Made by a program: the position numbers and the translations under genes | Shown: positions 54,487 through 62,660 of the stretch, one piece after another | Layout of the letters: every line of letters begins with the position of its first letter | Numbering within the stretch: the first letter of the stretch is position 1 | The notes under the pieces: generated by a model | What the model was told of the DNA's origin: nothing | Database searches by the model: none | What the model saw: only the letters and a program-made list of their open reading frames with translations | Assembly: GCA_002342685.1 (NCBI GenBank) | Contig: DDQN01000036.1 | Location: forward strand, 1 to 64,000 | Source of the DNA: Vibrio sp. UBA2441 | GTDB taxonomy: Bacteria; Pseudomonadota; Gammaproteobacteria; Enterobacterales; Vibrionaceae | Length of the DNA stretch: 64,000 bases | Reading direction: 5' to 3'

Positions 54487-55896
54487 TTAGCTAAAAAGTC
54501 CATGAACAAACCACTGTTTATGTTGGTTACGAAATACCCATAACCAACGCCCTTGAGTGCTTTTAACGACAAAATAATCCCGTATCACTTCATTGGCATC
54601 CCACCATCCGGTGGATAGCCTTTCAGGGCCTTGTAAAATAGTAACCTTTTCTGTGAGAGGAATAGGGGAGGGTAGAAGAATACTGGGTCTGACATTTTTT
54701 GACTTAGCAGGGGGCTCTTTAGCTGCTGTGTTTTTGTTTTGTAGAGGCTGACAAAGTTGACTCGCGTTTTCTGGTCTGGGGTCGTTGGTGGCTATCAAGC
54801 TATTTACCTGCTCTTTTCCCAGCTTTGCCTGAAGTAAGGAGATAAGTTCTAGCGGGGATAAGCTTCCCTGCTGGCCATTAAATATGTCAGGGCTGTCTGA
54901 TTGCTGCTGAGTGACCTGACTGGATACTAAGGTTATGCCGATCACAGGGGCGTTTAGTTTGACTGACTCCAGAGTAAGCTGGCTCAGCCTCATCCATTTT
55001 TCTACCAGATAATCGCCTTGTGCTGAAGAGAAATGACATGTTTGCGTCAATCCATCACGTTGGTGCAACGTTAATATTAACTCGTAGGCCGTTTGATCCC
55101 GGATCTTTAAAAATGCCTCCAACTGAGAGAGTAATTTATTTAGTGGCTTTTCAAGCCATTGAATATTGTCGATCTCGAACAAGAGTTCCAGGTAACGTTT
55201 AAACGTTTCTGGGGGATAATAAAAGTCCACCGGATGTTTGAACTGGCCTGATAGACGACCAATATAGTTCACTAAATCGATATCAAAACGACGAGCTATC
55301 TCTGCTATATCTACGCAGAGCAACTCTTCCAAGTGACGAATACCCACCCTATGGAGCTTTTCAATTATTTTTTCTGGAAGCTCTGTTGCGACGAGAAGTT
55401 GTTGTCCTAGCTGCTTTTTAAGCCAGTTCTTATCATCCGATATATGGTTAAAGTCTGTTTTAGCCAATAGCTTTGCTGCTAAAGGTGAGTAGCCAGTAGC
55501 AAAGGAAAATGAAACATTCAATGACTTAAGGTGCCGATATAGGACTTCCCAGTAGGCGGCTAAACCTTGATAAAGGGTAAGCATATTGCTGACTTTAAGT
55601 AGGATACCAGCAGGGGGACAGAGAGAAATATCAGAGGTCACAACGTATAACCAATGGGCGATCTCTTGCAGTTTTTTTTGCTCTATGTCGCTGTCGTAAG
55701 CATGGACTTGCAAGTTTGAACAAAGGGAAGCAGCACTGCCCAATCCCATGCCTAATTTCAAGCCATGTTTTTGAGCTGTCTGGTTCATTTGTACAATATG
55801 TTGTTTCTCCAGAATACAGATAGGTAGCTCTTCGGAACCAGAAAAAAGAGTATCCAGTTGTAGTGTTGGAAAGTTCAGATAAAGCCAAAGCGTCAT
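54487..55896 (-). CDS. imuB: Y-family-like protein ImuB
   Basis: ImuB is a catalytically dead Y-family polymerase homologue that acts as the hub joining the clamp, ImuA and DnaE2. In this 469-residue protein the N-terminal catalytic motif reads LYLNFPTLQLD where active members have a DMDAFF-type sequence, so a metal-binding aspartate is lost. The tail (WVFRNQHKQWFVHGLF) matches the family. It overlaps imuA by ATGA, indicating coupling. Confidence 0.93.
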   Translation of the reverse strand: MTLWLYLNFPTLQLDTLFSGSEELPICILEKQHIVQMNQTAQKHGLKLGMGLGSAASLCSNLQVHAYDSDIEQKKLQEIAHWLYVVTSDISLCPPAGILLKVSNMLTLYQGLAAYWEVLYRHLKSLNVSFSFATGYSPLAAKLLAKTDFNHISDDKNWLKKQLGQQLLVATELPEKIIEKLHRVGIRHLEELLCVDIAEIARRFDIDLVNYIGRLSGQFKHPVDFYYPPETFKRYLELLFEIDNIQWLEKPLNKLLSQLEAFLKIRDQTAYELILTLHQRDGLTQTCHFSSAQGDYLVEKWMRLSQLTLESVKLNAPVIGITLVSSQVTQQQSDSPDIFNGQQGSLSPLELISLLQAKLGKEQVNSLIATNDPRPENASQLCQPLQNKNTAAKEPPAKSKNVRPSILLPSPIPLTEKVTILQGPERLSTGWWDANEVIRDYFVVKSTQGRWLWVFRNQHKQWFVHGLFS

Positions 55897-56576
55897 GCGT
55901 TTCCTCTCTTTAATATTGGGAACGGAATAACGCTATCAGTATGTTCTTGTCGTGCTAGGTAGGGCCAATGCTGGCGAACATCGATAAAGAAAGAGCGTTG
56001 TAACCAGCCGCCTTTACGCTTATTTACTGAAACTTGTAGGCCATTGGGTTTGGGCTGCAATTCCAAACTGAGGGAAACAGGTAATGTGATGCGTTGCTTC
56101 TGGTTTGTTTTAAATAGAAAGTGCAGGCATCGTCCCGCTTCACTGGCAACCTGTAATCTTTTTGCCTGATGAACCTCTAATGCAGGGTGCCAAAGTGTAA
56201 CACTGCCGCTACAACCACTTTTCAAGCATTGCTCTGCCGACCAGAGTGCTTCTGTTTCTGTTTTAGGGAAAATCAGGATAATACGCTCAAGATCCATATT
56301 CTGTTGCATAAAGTAATCGGCACAAAGGTAACCCGGTGGGTTAATAAAGACGGAAAGCCGAGATTTTCCGGCTTCTTTGATATACGGCGTTAGCAAACAT
56401 AGTTCACCAATACCGGAAAGTGACGTTATTTCGACTACTCCGTGATCTGGAAAGCCGCCATTAAGCTGGTTGTCTAACTCCTCATAGCCTGATGTACTGG
56501 TTTCAAGCTCTCCTCTATGCAGAGAACCTTGCCAGATCAACTGCTTATGTTGTAGTTGTTCAATAACAGAATGCAT
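55893..56576 (-). CDS. imuA: Translesion synthesis-associated protein ImuA
   Basis: ImuA is a RecA/SulA-like accessory protein of the mutasome. The 227-residue protein has a GYEELDNQLNGGFPDHGVVEI opening like the RecA core. Its Walker-A-like position is degenerate (SLSGIGELCLL). It leads the imuA-imuB-dnaE2 operon and has a LexA box 18 bases before the start. The leader is very short and lacks a strong ribosome binding site. Confidence 0.9.
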   Translation of the reverse strand: MHSVIEQLQHKQLIWQGSLHRGELETSTSGYEELDNQLNGGFPDHGVVEITSLSGIGELCLLTPYIKEAGKSRLSVFINPPGYLCADYFMQQNMDLERIILIFPKTETEALWSAEQCLKSGCSGSVTLWHPALEVHQAKRLQVASEAGRCLHFLFKTNQKQRITLPVSLSLELQPKPNGLQVSVNKRKGGWLQRSFFIDVRQHWPYLARQEHTDSVIPFPILKRGNA

Positions 56577-56593
56577 AATAGCCCGACTAAATA

Positions 56594-56613
56594 TACTGTA
56601 TGTCTATACAGTA
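56594..56613 (-). promoter_or_regulatory. LexA (SOS) box of the imu operon
   Basis: TACTGTATGTCTATACAGTA fits the LexA consensus TACTGT-N8-ACAGTA exactly at both halves. It overlaps the probable imuA -10 region. This shows directly that the operon is damage-inducible. Confidence 0.92.
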
Positions 56614-56785
56614 TATTTAATCAGGGGAAAGGATCAAGATCCAGCAGTGTCTAAAACAGGCTACTAAGAGAAAAATTGAAATAAGGAGTGGTGTTAATTG
56701 AGAAAACTTCAGGCGGCAAGAGTCGGCCACGTACCGAGGCTATTAAGCACGGATAGGAGAGTGGTTAATGGTCGTTTTTATCCGA

Positions 56786-57142
56786 CTAGATAACGGCTAA
56801 TAAAATCGCACCTACAGATAGAGCCCCTTTAAGGTATTGACCGGCAGAGTAACTACTGTCTTTCTCTTCTTCGGGTGTTTCAGGGTGATCTAAACCTAGC
56901 GCTCCGTGCGCAAATGATTCAACCTTAGTTGGTTTTTCACCTTCAGTGGCTTCGGCCTCTTTATCTATTTGAGATAAAGCAGCAAGCAACGCTTTTCCTT
57001 CATCGGACAGCGTTACTTTATTGGATTCGACTTTTAGTGCTGCTGGCGTTTGTTGCGCCTCAGCACTCTGTTGTTGATTTCTAGCCGTATTTGCTTGAGC
57101 TGAATTCAACGTCGAAGCGTTATTCATTCCTACTGGCGTCAT
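56786..57142 (-). CDS. Small protein of unknown function with C-terminal hydrophobic tail
   Basis: I do not recognise this protein. From the ATG at 57142 it has 118 residues; a TTG at 57154 adds four. The first 40 residues are rich in N, Q, A and S and look disordered. A helical NKVTLSDEGKALLAALSQI segment follows, then an acidic stretch, and the end is a hydrophobic GQYLKGALSVGAILLAVI that could be a tail anchor. It stands alone between imuA and rlmA, with GGGG as a possible ribosome site. Confidence 0.6.
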   Translation of the reverse strand: MTPVGMNNASTLNSAQANTARNQQQSAEAQQTPAALKVESNKVTLSDEGKALLAALSQIDKEAEATEGEKPTKVESFAHGALGLDHPETPEEEKDSSYSAGQYLKGALSVGAILLAVI

Positions 57143-57259
57143 ACTTTGCCCCAATGATATCTGCTTGCTAAATAAGTTATCGGCATAAGCGGCAAAATAT
57201 TTAGAAAAAATTTGCCACCCAGCGATTAGTACAAAAATAAAGCAAAAATCAGACCAGTT

Positions 57260-58081
57260 TTACGGCTGTTTATTATAAATTCTGATCATAAAATCGGCTT
57301 CACATGAAAATTTGTCGGCCTTAGCCAGATTAGCTTTAATCTCGGGGGTGGCTTTCCAGGCAAAAGGCGTCATTTGCAGTAGATCTAAAGCATCGCTACC
57401 TGACAATGACATGGGGTAGTTAAGCTTCTCTTCATGAGCTAGGATGAACCCAGAAAAGGTCTCAGCTTCTTCACTATGTAACCTTACGCCATCATAAAGC
57501 AGCTCTCTTAATTGATAGAGATGCCTTGCCGCAGGCGTTACTGTGACAATGGAACCGTTGTCATCAATACAACGAATCAGCTCATCTTGATGACAAGGCG
57601 CATAAATACGTAATACAAGGTCGAGGGAGTTAGTCTGAAAAGGCAGTCTTTGACTGGAAGCTACAGAGAAGTGGCAATCTGGGTATTTTTTTGCCGCATA
57701 CCGAATAGCAACTTTGGAAATATCAAGTCCAAATACTTGAGGACCTGCTGATACGGCACTAAGAGTCGACTCTATCGTGCTGGTGTAATACCCCTCACCA
57801 CAACCAATGTCCAGAACGCGATATTGGCTATTGTTTAATTGTTCAGCACATAATTGGCTAACTCTGTCCCTTAGCTTGCTATAACAACCAGTATTGAGAA
57901 AGCGTCTTCTCGCCTGCATCATATCGGCATTATCCCCAGGATTTTTAGAGCGTTTTTTGTTGGCTGGGATAAGGTTGACGTAACCTTCTTTAGCGACATC
58001 AAACTGATGATTACTTTCACATTTAAAGTAGTTATCAATGAGTGTTAGAGGTTGAGAACATAATGGGCATTGGTATAACAT
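57260..58081 (-). CDS. rlmA: 23S rRNA (guanine(745)-N1)-methyltransferase RlmA
   Basis: RlmA methylates G745 of 23S rRNA using SAM. The 273-residue protein has an N-terminal zinc site (YQCPLCSQPL, then CESNHQFD) and GYVNL. A Rossmann methyltransferase domain follows with VLDIGCGEGYYTS near residue 96 and LRIYAPCHQDEL. Length matches E. coli (269). A family-2 repeat lies directly upstream, starting 12 bases before the ATG. Confidence 0.92.
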   Translation of the reverse strand: MLYQCPLCSQPLTLIDNYFKCESNHQFDVAKEGYVNLIPANKKRSKNPGDNADMMQARRRFLNTGCYSKLRDRVSQLCAEQLNNSQYRVLDIGCGEGYYTSTIESTLSAVSAGPQVFGLDISKVAIRYAAKKYPDCHFSVASSQRLPFQTNSLDLVLRIYAPCHQDELIRCIDDNGSIVTVTPAARHLYQLRELLYDGVRLHSEEAETFSGFILAHEEKLNYPMSLSGSDALDLLQMTPFAWKATPEIKANLAKADKFSCEADFMIRIYNKQP

Positions 58082-58092
58082 AGAAAACAGAG

Positions 58093-58219
58093 TATATCCT
58101 TACTACTTGAGTTGCAGCGTTGTTGATGGCGTTTATTCGCCTCAGTCACATAGTTTATCTATGTTCATGGGGTCTCATTCACTTATCGCCTAACTGCAAC
58201 TCCAATTACTTTGAGTATA
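58093..58219. repeat. Repeat family 2 (127 bp, MITE-like)
   Basis: Imperfect inverted ends (left TATATCCTTACTACTTG-AGTTGCAG; right, reverse-complemented, TATACTCAAAGTAATTGG-AGTTGCAG) bracket a structured, non-coding middle that includes CATAG-N6-CTATG. It differs in body from family 1 but shares the TATA ends. It sits between rlmA and yeaD. Confidence 0.75.
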
Positions 58220-58297
58220 GTCAGAGATAATTGGTGAGGATTATATAAGAAAAGCGACCCTTGCGTGGATAAAAATTAAGAGTCGCTTGGGTATAAA

Positions 58298-59176
58298 TTA
58301 AAGAGAAACTAGCCCAACTTCAGTAGAAAGCTGATGGCTTTCTCCTGGTTGTAGTGTTTTACCTTCTTCTAGGCTGTTTGCGTGATAAGTAGACTCAACA
58401 CACAACATGGTTTTATAACCATCATCTGCCATATCAGCCATGTTAGTTGAGTTTTCTAACCAAGGGTTCCAAATGACGGCACTATTGTCACCAGAGTTCT
58501 TCACTGAGATTGAACGGGTATTTTCTGGGTCAGTGATTAGGATAGTATCCTCCGGTTGAGTATATATGCGGTCAATAGTACCCGTTAACTGCAGCTCTTT
58601 ACCTCCTTGACATATTTTGCCACCTTGCAGGCCGTCACTATACTCTGGTCCCATTCCTGTCGTAATGGATTCTACGATATTGGCAATATTAAAATAGCTG
58701 TGTAATGCACCGGAAAAGGTCCATGGCTTGTCATCTGTGTTGCAGACATCAAGCGTAACCTTCAGCGTTTCAGAAACTTCAATATAGAGCCTAGCCTGAA
58801 AAGCAAATGGCCATATTGCCAGTGTTGCTTCGCTCTCTTCCAAACCTAAACAAACAATGACACCATTGTCTGTTTCTTTATGTTCAACTAAATGCCATTG
58901 GCTGGTGCGTGCGAAGCCATGTGCTGGCGCTGCGAGTCGGCCAAACCAAGGCCAACAAACCGGGATGCCACCACGAATGGCCTTATCGCTATTGAATTCT
59001 GTTTTTTCACTTAACCAGATAACGTCTTCTTGTCCGGTTGGTTTAAATGAGATGACATGTCCGCCGTGCAGCGAAATATCAGCAGTGGCTTTTTTATGAG
59101 TAACGCGAACCATTTTAAGGCCGTTGCGTTCTATAATAGTGATGCAATCAGCCAGAGCATTTAGCGTATTTTCCAT
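58298..59176 (-). CDS. yeaD: D-hexose-6-phosphate mutarotase
   Basis: YeaD is an aldose-1-epimerase-fold enzyme acting on glucose-6-phosphate anomers. The 292-residue protein has the GGHVISFKP strand, IRGGIPVCWPWFG near residue 68, HGFAR with a catalytic histidine, and LHSYFNI near 160. The downstream position after gapA on the same strand is conserved in enteric bacteria. A gapA terminator separates the two, so yeaD probably has its own promoter. Confidence 0.92.
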   Translation of the reverse strand: MENTLNALADCITIIERNGLKMVRVTHKKATADISLHGGHVISFKPTGQEDVIWLSEKTEFNSDKAIRGGIPVCWPWFGRLAAPAHGFARTSQWHLVEHKETDNGVIVCLGLEESEATLAIWPFAFQARLYIEVSETLKVTLDVCNTDDKPWTFSGALHSYFNIANIVESITTGMGPEYSDGLQGGKICQGGKELQLTGTIDRIYTQPEDTILITDPENTRSISVKNSGDNSAVIWNPWLENSTNMADMADDGYKTMLCVESTYHANSLEEGKTLQPGESHQLSTEVGLVSL

Positions 59177-59233
59177 AATATTTTATTCCTCGGGATCAGA
59201 CCTCAACGAGAGTTACCCTGATTTTAAAAACAA

Positions 59234-59259
59234 AAAAGGCGACCCGATGGTCGCCTTTT
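59234..59259 (-). terminator. gapA terminator
   Basis: Arms AAAAGGCGACC and GGTCGCCTTTT enclose CGAT. A strong intrinsic terminator 33 bases after gapA on the minus strand. Confidence 0.92.
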
Positions 59260-59291
59260 ACAAACTTTCAACGAAAGTCTTTCGCTAATGC

Positions 59292-60287
59292 TTACTTAGA
59301 GATGTGAGCAACTAGGTCAAGAACTTTGTTTGAATAACCGATTTCGTTGTCGTACCAAGATACAACTTTAACGAATTTGTCAGTTAGGGCAACACCAGCT
59401 TTAGCATCGAATACTGAAGTTTGAACTTCACCGATGAAGTCTTGAGAAACAACTTGGTCTTCAGTGTAACCTAGAACACCTTTAAGCTCGCCTTCAGATG
59501 CTTCTTTCATAGCAGCACAGATAGCTTCGTAAGATGCAGCAGTTTTTAGGTTAACTGTTAGGTCAACTACAGAAACGTTAGCAGTTGGTACACGGAAAGC
59601 CATACCAGTTAGAAGGCCGTTTAGTTCAGGAAGAACAACGCCTACAGCTTTAGCAGCACCAGTTGAAGATGGGATGATGTTTTGAGAAGCACCACGGCCA
59701 CCGCGCCAGTCTTTAGCAGAAGGACCATCTACAGTTTTTTGAGTTGCTGTAGTAGCGTGAACTGTAGTCATAAGACCAGATTCGATACCGAACTTGTCGT
59801 TAAGAACTTTAGCAACAGGTGCTAGACAGTTAGTAGTACAAGAAGCGTTAGAAACGATATCTTGACCTTCGTAAGTTGAGTCGTTAACACCCATTACGAA
59901 CATTGGAGTTGCGTCTTTAGAAGGACCAGTAAGAACAACTTTCTTAGCACCAGCAGTGATGTGCTTACGTGCAGTCTCGTCTGTTAGGAAAAGACCAGTT
60001 GCTTCAGCAACTACGTCAACGTCGATTGCATCCCACTTAAGATCTTCAGGGTTACGCTCAGCAGTTACACGTACAGTTTTACCGTTAACGATTAGGTTAC
60101 CGCCTTCAACTTCAACAGTACCGTTGAAACGGCCGTGAGTTGAGTCGTACTTAAGCATGTATGCCATGTATTCTACGTCGATAAGGTCATTAATACCTAC
60201 AACTTCGATGTCTGCACGCTCTTGCGCTGCACGGAATACGAAACGACCGATACGGCCAAAACCGTTAATACCTACTTTGATAGTCAT
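59292..60287 (-). CDS. gapA: Glyceraldehyde-3-phosphate dehydrogenase
   Basis: GapA is the central glycolytic oxidoreductase. The 331-residue protein has the NAD-binding start VGINGFGRIGR and the catalytic cysteine in SNASCTTNCLAP near residue 150. TATQKTVDGPS with the catalytic histidine and WYDNEIGYSNKV follow. Codon use is strongly biased, as expected for a highly expressed gene. It is divergent from msrB, as in E. coli. Confidence 0.97.
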   Translation of the reverse strand: MTIKVGINGFGRIGRFVFRAAQERADIEVVGINDLIDVEYMAYMLKYDSTHGRFNGTVEVEGGNLIVNGKTVRVTAERNPEDLKWDAIDVDVVAEATGLFLTDETARKHITAGAKKVVLTGPSKDATPMFVMGVNDSTYEGQDIVSNASCTTNCLAPVAKVLNDKFGIESGLMTTVHATTATQKTVDGPSAKDWRGGRGASQNIIPSSTGAAKAVGVVLPELNGLLTGMAFRVPTANVSVVDLTVNLKTAASYEAICAAMKEASEGELKGVLGYTEDQVVSQDFIGEVQTSVFDAKAGVALTDKFVKVVSWYDNEIGYSNKVLDLVAHISK

Positions 60288-60625
60288 TATTGTTGCTCCA
60301 CAACTTTAATTTCTGATGAAAGATAAACTGGTAGTAAAATTACAGAATCCAGTAATTGTCTGCAACTGATAATCGGTCTTTACTTGTTCAAAGTCAAAAA
60401 AATACACTGCTTTTTTTAACATATAGTAATAAGCGATTAAAAATTGTTCTTTTACTGCAAAAAACTGTTGTCTACTGACCAAAAAAAAATGTTTCAAACC
60501 ACTATTGTTGCTTTGTGATCCTTTAAGGTGACAAAGTATGTGCTACAAAGTCCCCATTTAGCAAGTTTTTGTGACAAAAACAGGTCATAATATAAGGAAT
60601 AAGAAATTAAGGAAGTTGTATTATT
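60288..60625. other. gapA-msrB divergent intergenic region
   Basis: This 338-base AT-rich gap holds both promoters. The gapA promoter candidate is listed separately. For msrB, a CATAAT lies about 30 bases before the start, after TTTTTGTGACAAAAA, but the spacing is poor. The ribosome binding site of msrB is AAGGAAG. No other gene or repeat is seen. Confidence 0.45.
60369..60397 (-). promoter_or_regulatory. Probable gapA promoter
   Basis: On the minus strand TTGACT and GATTAT are separated by 17 bases. The predicted transcript begins about 75 bases before the gapA ATG. Confidence 0.5.
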
Positions 60626-61036
60626 ATGAGTGCTCAAGTAACGAAAACGGATGAAGAGTGGCGTAACCAGTTGAGTAATGAAGAGTTTTTGGTTTGCAGG
60701 CAAGGGGGTACTGAGCCCGCATACTCAGGAAAGCTCTTACATAATAAATCGACGGGTGAATATTTATGTACTTGTTGCCAGGCCCCACTTTTCCATTCCG
60801 AGAGTAAGTTTGACTCTGGATGTGGCTGGCCGAGTTTTGATGCGCCTATTAATGATCAAGCGATTCGCTATCGGGAAGACTTAAGCCACGGAATGAGTAG
60901 AGTTGAGATCAGGTGCTCGGCTTGTGACAGCCATTTAGGGCATGTATTTACCGACGGACCACAAACAACAGGAGAGCGATTCTGCGTCAATTCAGTGTCG
61001 TTAAATTTCACCAAAGACAGTAAAGACGACCAGTAA
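60626..61036 (+). CDS. msrB: Peptide-methionine (R)-S-oxide reductase MsrB
   Basis: MsrB repairs methionine-R-sulfoxide in proteins. The 136-residue protein has two zinc CxxC pairs (CTCCQAPL and CSACDSHLGHVF) and the catalytic cysteine in RFCVNSVSL near residue 119. CGWPSF is the conserved core. Start and length match E. coli MsrB (137). A hairpin overlaps its stop codon. Confidence 0.96.
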   Translation: MSAQVTKTDEEWRNQLSNEEFLVCRQGGTEPAYSGKLLHNKSTGEYLCTCCQAPLFHSESKFDSGCGWPSFDAPINDQAIRYREDLSHGMSRVEIRCSACDSHLGHVFTDGPQTTGERFCVNSVSLNFTKDSKDDQ

Positions 61037-61049
61037 TTGGTCGTCTTTT
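61022..61049. terminator. msrB terminator (overlaps stop codon)
   Basis: Arms AAAGACGACCA and TGGTCGTCTTT enclose GTAAT, which contains the msrB stop codon (TAA). Four Ts follow on the plus strand. Confidence 0.8.
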
Positions 61050-61094
61050 GTATTTTATTTTCAATGTGGATGTTCAATTACATAAAGTTGGTGG

Positions 61095-61919
61095 TTAATT
61101 GTTCACTTTACGTGGTGGCATTAGTGAAGGGTGATACCTTCCGTCATTAATGGCATCAACAATTTTATCGGCAATTTTTTGTAGCTGTTTTTTCTGTTCT
61201 TCAGAAAAACCATAAAGTACGCTGAGGTTTCTTTCAGAAGCGACAGAAATATCAAATTCTTTACCGACCATTACCCAAATATAGGCATGTTCTTTTCTTT
61301 TAAGAGAGTGGTTAGCACTTGCTAATGACTCTATGATGCTTACATTAACTTTTGTAGCATTACTCAATCTGAGTGCATTATTAAGTAGCGTAATAGCTCT
61401 CTCTTTATTTCTTGTAATGTAATAAGTCGCAAGGGCATATTGTAACTCAGCGGTCTGTACTTGCTTTGAACCTTCTAACCTAAGGAATTGACTAAGGGCA
61501 TTGTTATCGCCTTGTGTCCATAAAAAATACAGTGCTTCAGGAGAGTCAGATTGTTGTAATTCACTAATAATGCGCTTTTGTTCATCATAACTGTGCATTA
61601 AAGCGCTGAAGCGTCTCTCTTTTTTGTTGCCAACTTTAGTGGGTTCAATTTGCGCGGCTAAATCTAAGCATTTTTGATATTCACGGACAATAGCAAACTC
61701 TTTAATTTTATTTTTATCGGTAGGTGACTCCAAAACCTCTTTTCGGTGCCAGATGAGGTCTGTTCGGGGTAATCGGCATTGACCGTCATTCAGGTTGAGT
61801 TTGTTGCAGCGTAATGCGGGATATTTTTCACACAGTTTATTGGTATTCATTCGACTTTCCAGGCAACCAGAAAGTAACAGAGGTGATGTAGCCAGTAGGA
61901 CAAGAGTAAATTTATTCAT
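61095..61919 (-). CDS. DUF2989 lipoprotein
   Basis: The 274-residue lipoprotein has a signal peptide ending in the lipobox LLLSGC (cysteine at 19). The next residues are LESRMN, without an aspartate at +2, so outer-membrane sorting is expected. The rest is helical and repeat-like (EALYFLWTQGDNNALSQFLR, LQYALATYYITRNKERAITL), reminiscent of Sel1/TPR arrays. It matches the DUF2989 family seen in Vibrio and relatives; the function is unknown. Confidence 0.82.
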   Translation of the reverse strand: MNKFTLVLLATSPLLLSGCLESRMNTNKLCEKYPALRCNKLNLNDGQCRLPRTDLIWHRKEVLESPTDKNKIKEFAIVREYQKCLDLAAQIEPTKVGNKKERRFSALMHSYDEQKRIISELQQSDSPEALYFLWTQGDNNALSQFLRLEGSKQVQTAELQYALATYYITRNKERAITLLNNALRLSNATKVNVSIIESLASANHSLKRKEHAYIWVMVGKEFDISVASERNLSVLYGFSEEQKKQLQKIADKIVDAINDGRYHPSLMPPRKVNN

Positions 61920-61969
61920 TTTATTATGCTTGTGATCAAATACGCTATTTAAGCTTTAGTTTATTGACT

Positions 61970-62234
61970 TATACTCAAGTGACCTCAAGATGCAAACTTC
62001 AGAGCTTCATCAACGAGTTCAGTTCAAGAAAGATAACGGAAGGAATGGCATTTCCTTTCAACGTTATCTGACGCAGAAATGGGCGGGTTGATGAGCTCCC
62101 AAAGGGCGAGTTTTATTGGCCCCTGCTCTGTGTTACTGATTTTTACCGTAGAATGACTATGCCTTCAAATCAATGCCTTGAGCAGAAGCCAATACATTCT
62201 CGCTGAACAAGCACCTTGAAGTTACTTGAGTATA
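61970..62234. repeat. Repeat family 1, full copy (265 bp)
   Basis: Inverted ends (TATACTCAAGTGACCTCAAG and CTTGAAGTTACTTGAGTATA) bracket a nested palindrome. Inner arms are GAGCTTCATCAAC with GTTGATGAGCTC, and AGATAACG with CGTTATCT. There is no open frame. Relative to the copy at 20326 it has an additional 91 bases between two GAGCT repeats (62002 and 62093). It occupies almost the whole gap between the DUF2989 gene and yeaC. Confidence 0.88.
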
Positions 62235-62267
62235 GCTATAATGCCAGATAACTTCAGGTGAACATTA

Positions 62268-62573
62268 TTGTCAGGAATGGGAACCATCGCTGTGAATACA
62301 GAACAATTACTCGAGACTATCACTCCAGAAGCTTATAAGAGACTACTATATGCAGTAGAAACAGGCAAATGGCCAGATGGAAATGCACTATCTCAAGAGC
62401 AAAGAGATTCATGTATGCAAGCGGTCATGCTGTATCAGTCAAAGTACAATACTGAGGCTGAACATATGACTGTGGCCGCTGGTGGCGAGATCAGCTTTAA
62501 ATCAAAGTCAGAGTTAAAGAGAGCCTTTAGCAAGGGACAAGACGATATTTTGCGAGTAAAGGTAGAAGAGTAA
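62268..62573 (+). CDS. yeaC: YeaC family protein (DUF1315)
   Basis: This is a small cytoplasmic protein of unknown function, matching E. coli YeaC in ITPEAYKRLLYAVETGKWPDG, NTEAEHMTV and the SKSELKRAF end. The start is uncertain. TTG at 62268 has AGGTGA six bases upstream and gives 101 residues. ATG at 62277 is too close to any ribosome site. GTG at 62292 best matches where E. coli similarity begins. A heptamer array starts directly after the stop. Confidence 0.85.
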   Translation: MSGMGTIAVNTEQLLETITPEAYKRLLYAVETGKWPDGNALSQEQRDSCMQAVMLYQSKYNTEAEHMTVAAGGEISFKSKSELKRAFSKGQDDILRVKVEE

Positions 62574-62576
62574 ACT

Positions 62577-62650
62577 TGGGTTATGGGTTATGGGTTATGG
62601 GTTATGGGTTATGGGTTATCGGTAACCGGTTACCGGTTACCGGTTACCGA
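62577..62650. repeat. Heptamer array changing from GGGTTAT to CGGTTAC
   Basis: Six GGGTTAT units are followed in the same 7-base phase by CGGTAAC and three CGGTTAC units, ending CGAATC. The GGGTTAT part fits the G-quadruplex pattern on the plus strand; the CGGTTAC part is self-complementary (GGTAACC, GGTTACC). It begins within four bases of the yeaC stop and ends 11 bases from the ansA stop. Confidence 0.92.
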
Positions 62651-62660
62651 ATCTTAATAC

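Noticed and set aside
54487..55896. Active DinB-type polymerase
   Set aside because: The N-terminal metal-binding aspartate motif is replaced by LNFPTLQL and the gene lies in an imuA-imuB-dnaE2 operon, so ImuB is the better call.
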